Shown piece after piece: positions 27,769-28,192 of a DNA stretch of 28,192 bases. Made by a program: the position numbers and the translations under genes. Below the pieces are notes generated by a model. It was not told where the DNA came from. It saw only the letters and a list, made by a program, of their open reading frames with translations, and did not search any database. Each line of letters begins with the position of its first letter. Position 1 is the first letter of the stretch. Source of the DNA: Prorocentrum cordatum (taxonomy: Eukaryota > Sar > Dinophyceae > Prorocentrales > Prorocentraceae); assembly GCA_963575745.1 (NCBI GenBank), contig CAUYUJ010021026.1, positions 699,455 to 727,646 of the forward strand, read 5' to 3'.

Positions 27769-28182
27769 TCAAGGCTGCGCGAACCACCGCGGTTGCAGCT
27801 GCGCCCCCTTGCTCGCGTCGAACCGCCCAGGATTCGGATGGGCGTGCAGCATCTTCCAGAACGTGAACGTTCCGTGGCCATCGCTCTTGCCGAGACCTGC
27901 CCTCGGGCCCCGCACGGGATGCGAGTGCGGTTCCACCTCATACGTGTTGAACTTCGGGCTAGACCAGGATGGGTGGACGCGAATGCCCGAGCCGTCGTCG
28001 CGGATGAGGACGAAATCCCACTGGGGCAGAGGGATTCTTTGCGCCTGTCCTCTGTCCACCCCTTCCGTGTGCCTCATGTTGTCGAGACTGCTAGGGCACG
28101 GGCGGCACTCGCAGCGGACCAACCCGCGACTGCGGTCATTGTCAGGGCCGCACACGACGCGCAGCATTGTAGGTCCATCCAT
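27769..28182 (-). CDS. Unrecognised protein, 137 residues or 3' end of a longer gene
   Basis: From the ATG at 28,182 the frame runs to a TGA at 27,769-27,771. It reads MDGPTMLRVVCGPDNDRS, a VRCECRPC cysteine cluster, PLPQWDFVLIRDDGSGIRVH, and FTFWKMLHAHPNPGRFDAS. The frame is still open at the right edge of the window, so the start is uncertain. The palindrome copy at 28,124 is read as Arg-Ser-Arg-Gly (third frame). The composition (aromatic residues, Asp-Asp-Gly and His-Pro motifs) looks like real protein, but I cannot name a family. Confidence 0.5.
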   Translation of the reverse strand: MDGPTMLRVVCGPDNDRSRGLVRCECRPCPSSLDNMRHTEGVDRGQAQRIPLPQWDFVLIRDDGSGIRVHPSWSSPKFNTYEVEPHSHPVRGPRAGLGKSDGHGTFTFWKMLHAHPNPGRFDASKGAQLQPRWFAQP

Positions 28183-28192
28183 CTGCGCGACC

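Larger units (their letters stand above)
13355..28135. repeat. Dispersed 12-bp near-palindrome CCGCNACTGCGG, about 62 same-orientation copies
   Basis: Start positions: 13355, 13391, 13510, 13660, 13753, 13792, 14367, 14638, 14727, 14827, 15154, 15262, 15621, 15701, 16060, 16444, 16720, 16913, 17147, 17262, 17340, 17684, 17812, 18435, 18709, 19033, 19285, 19504, 19528, 19686, 20152, 20180, 20531, 20928, 21231, 21663, 21763, 21800, 22491, 22737, 23442, 23651, 24183, 24204, 24261, 24962, 25248, 25290, 25481, 25769, 26045, 26478, 26729, 26970, 26995, 27329, 27524, 27619, 27662, 27725, 27755, 28124. Base 5 is usually A; it is C at ten or more sites (such as 13660 and 24183), G at 16720, 17262, 26995 and 28124, and T at 19686, 21663 and 25481. 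The copy at 19285 is CCGCAATTGCGG. Eroded copies occur near 16180, 17023, 18193, 21719, 23826 and 26513. Arms CCGCA/TGCGG flank a central AC; every copy has AC on the plus strand, GT on the coding strand. Confidence 0.95.

Noticed and set aside
13200-28192. A CRISPR-like array, suggested by many short palindromic repeats.
   Set aside because: Spacing is irregular (tens to hundreds of bases), the copies lie inside coding frames, and there is no cas gene; the genome is eukaryotic in style.
13355-28192. Relict dinoflagellate spliced-leader sequence upstream of the intronless genes, which would mark retroposed mRNAs.
   Set aside because: I looked for the conserved spliced-leader core on both strands near the gene starts and saw none.

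Overview
This is a GC-rich nuclear sequence, most likely from a dinoflagellate; a Prorocentrum-like source is only an impression from the repeat style. The support is simple-sequence tracts that give long spurious open frames on both strands, a spliced conserved gene (GT-AG introns, one about 5 kb), a decayed retroelement, and a run of apparently intronless genes all on one strand. No spliced-leader remnant and no rRNA or tRNA gene was seen.

Left half (1-13,350). Positions 1-6,290 hold simple repeats, a CCAAGANGGCCC-type array flanked by T/G-skewed DNA, and no gene I can support. The minus strand then carries three exons encoding the C-terminal acetyltransferase domain of Elongator subunit Elp3 (12,511-12,418; 7,440-7,284; 6,769-6,291). 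The 4,977-bp intron between the first two holds, on the opposite strand, the tail of a decayed non-LTR retrotransposon (zinc knuckle plus RNase H). It also holds an 11-bp minisatellite, a TATGC/TAAGC satellite and a 167-bp direct repeat at an exact 560-bp offset. The Elp3 radical-SAM exons are not seen.

Right half (13,355-28,192). Six genes lie head to tail on the minus strand: an unrecognised partial gene (28,182-27,769), two unrecognised genes with broken frames (27,103-25,279; about 24,267-21,820), a third unrecognised gene with one frame break (21,207-20,210), a 1,371-residue DDE-transposase-like protein (19,834-15,719), and an endonuclease/exonuclease/phosphatase-like protein (15,352-13,406). 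None shows an intron.

The most unusual feature is a 12-bp near-palindrome, CCGCNACTGCGG (mostly CCGCAACTGCGG). I counted about 62 copies between 13,355 and 28,135, all in the same orientation, and no matching copy in the first 13,354 bases (one single-mismatch copy near 8,464). It occurs inside all six genes and between them, and within genes it is read in all three frames, giving Ala-Val-Ala (most often), Arg-Ser-Cys-Gly or Pro-Gln-Leu-Arg. Just outside the block (12,583-13,289) lie larger hairpins with a different shared core, CGTTCAA...CC...TTGAACG.

My working inference is that the right half is part of a large element or genomic compartment, with its own dispersed sequence mark, next to or inside the Elp3 locus. 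Most frame breaks in its genes would be closed by one added base, usually in a short homopolymer, so assembly deletions are at least as likely as gene decay.
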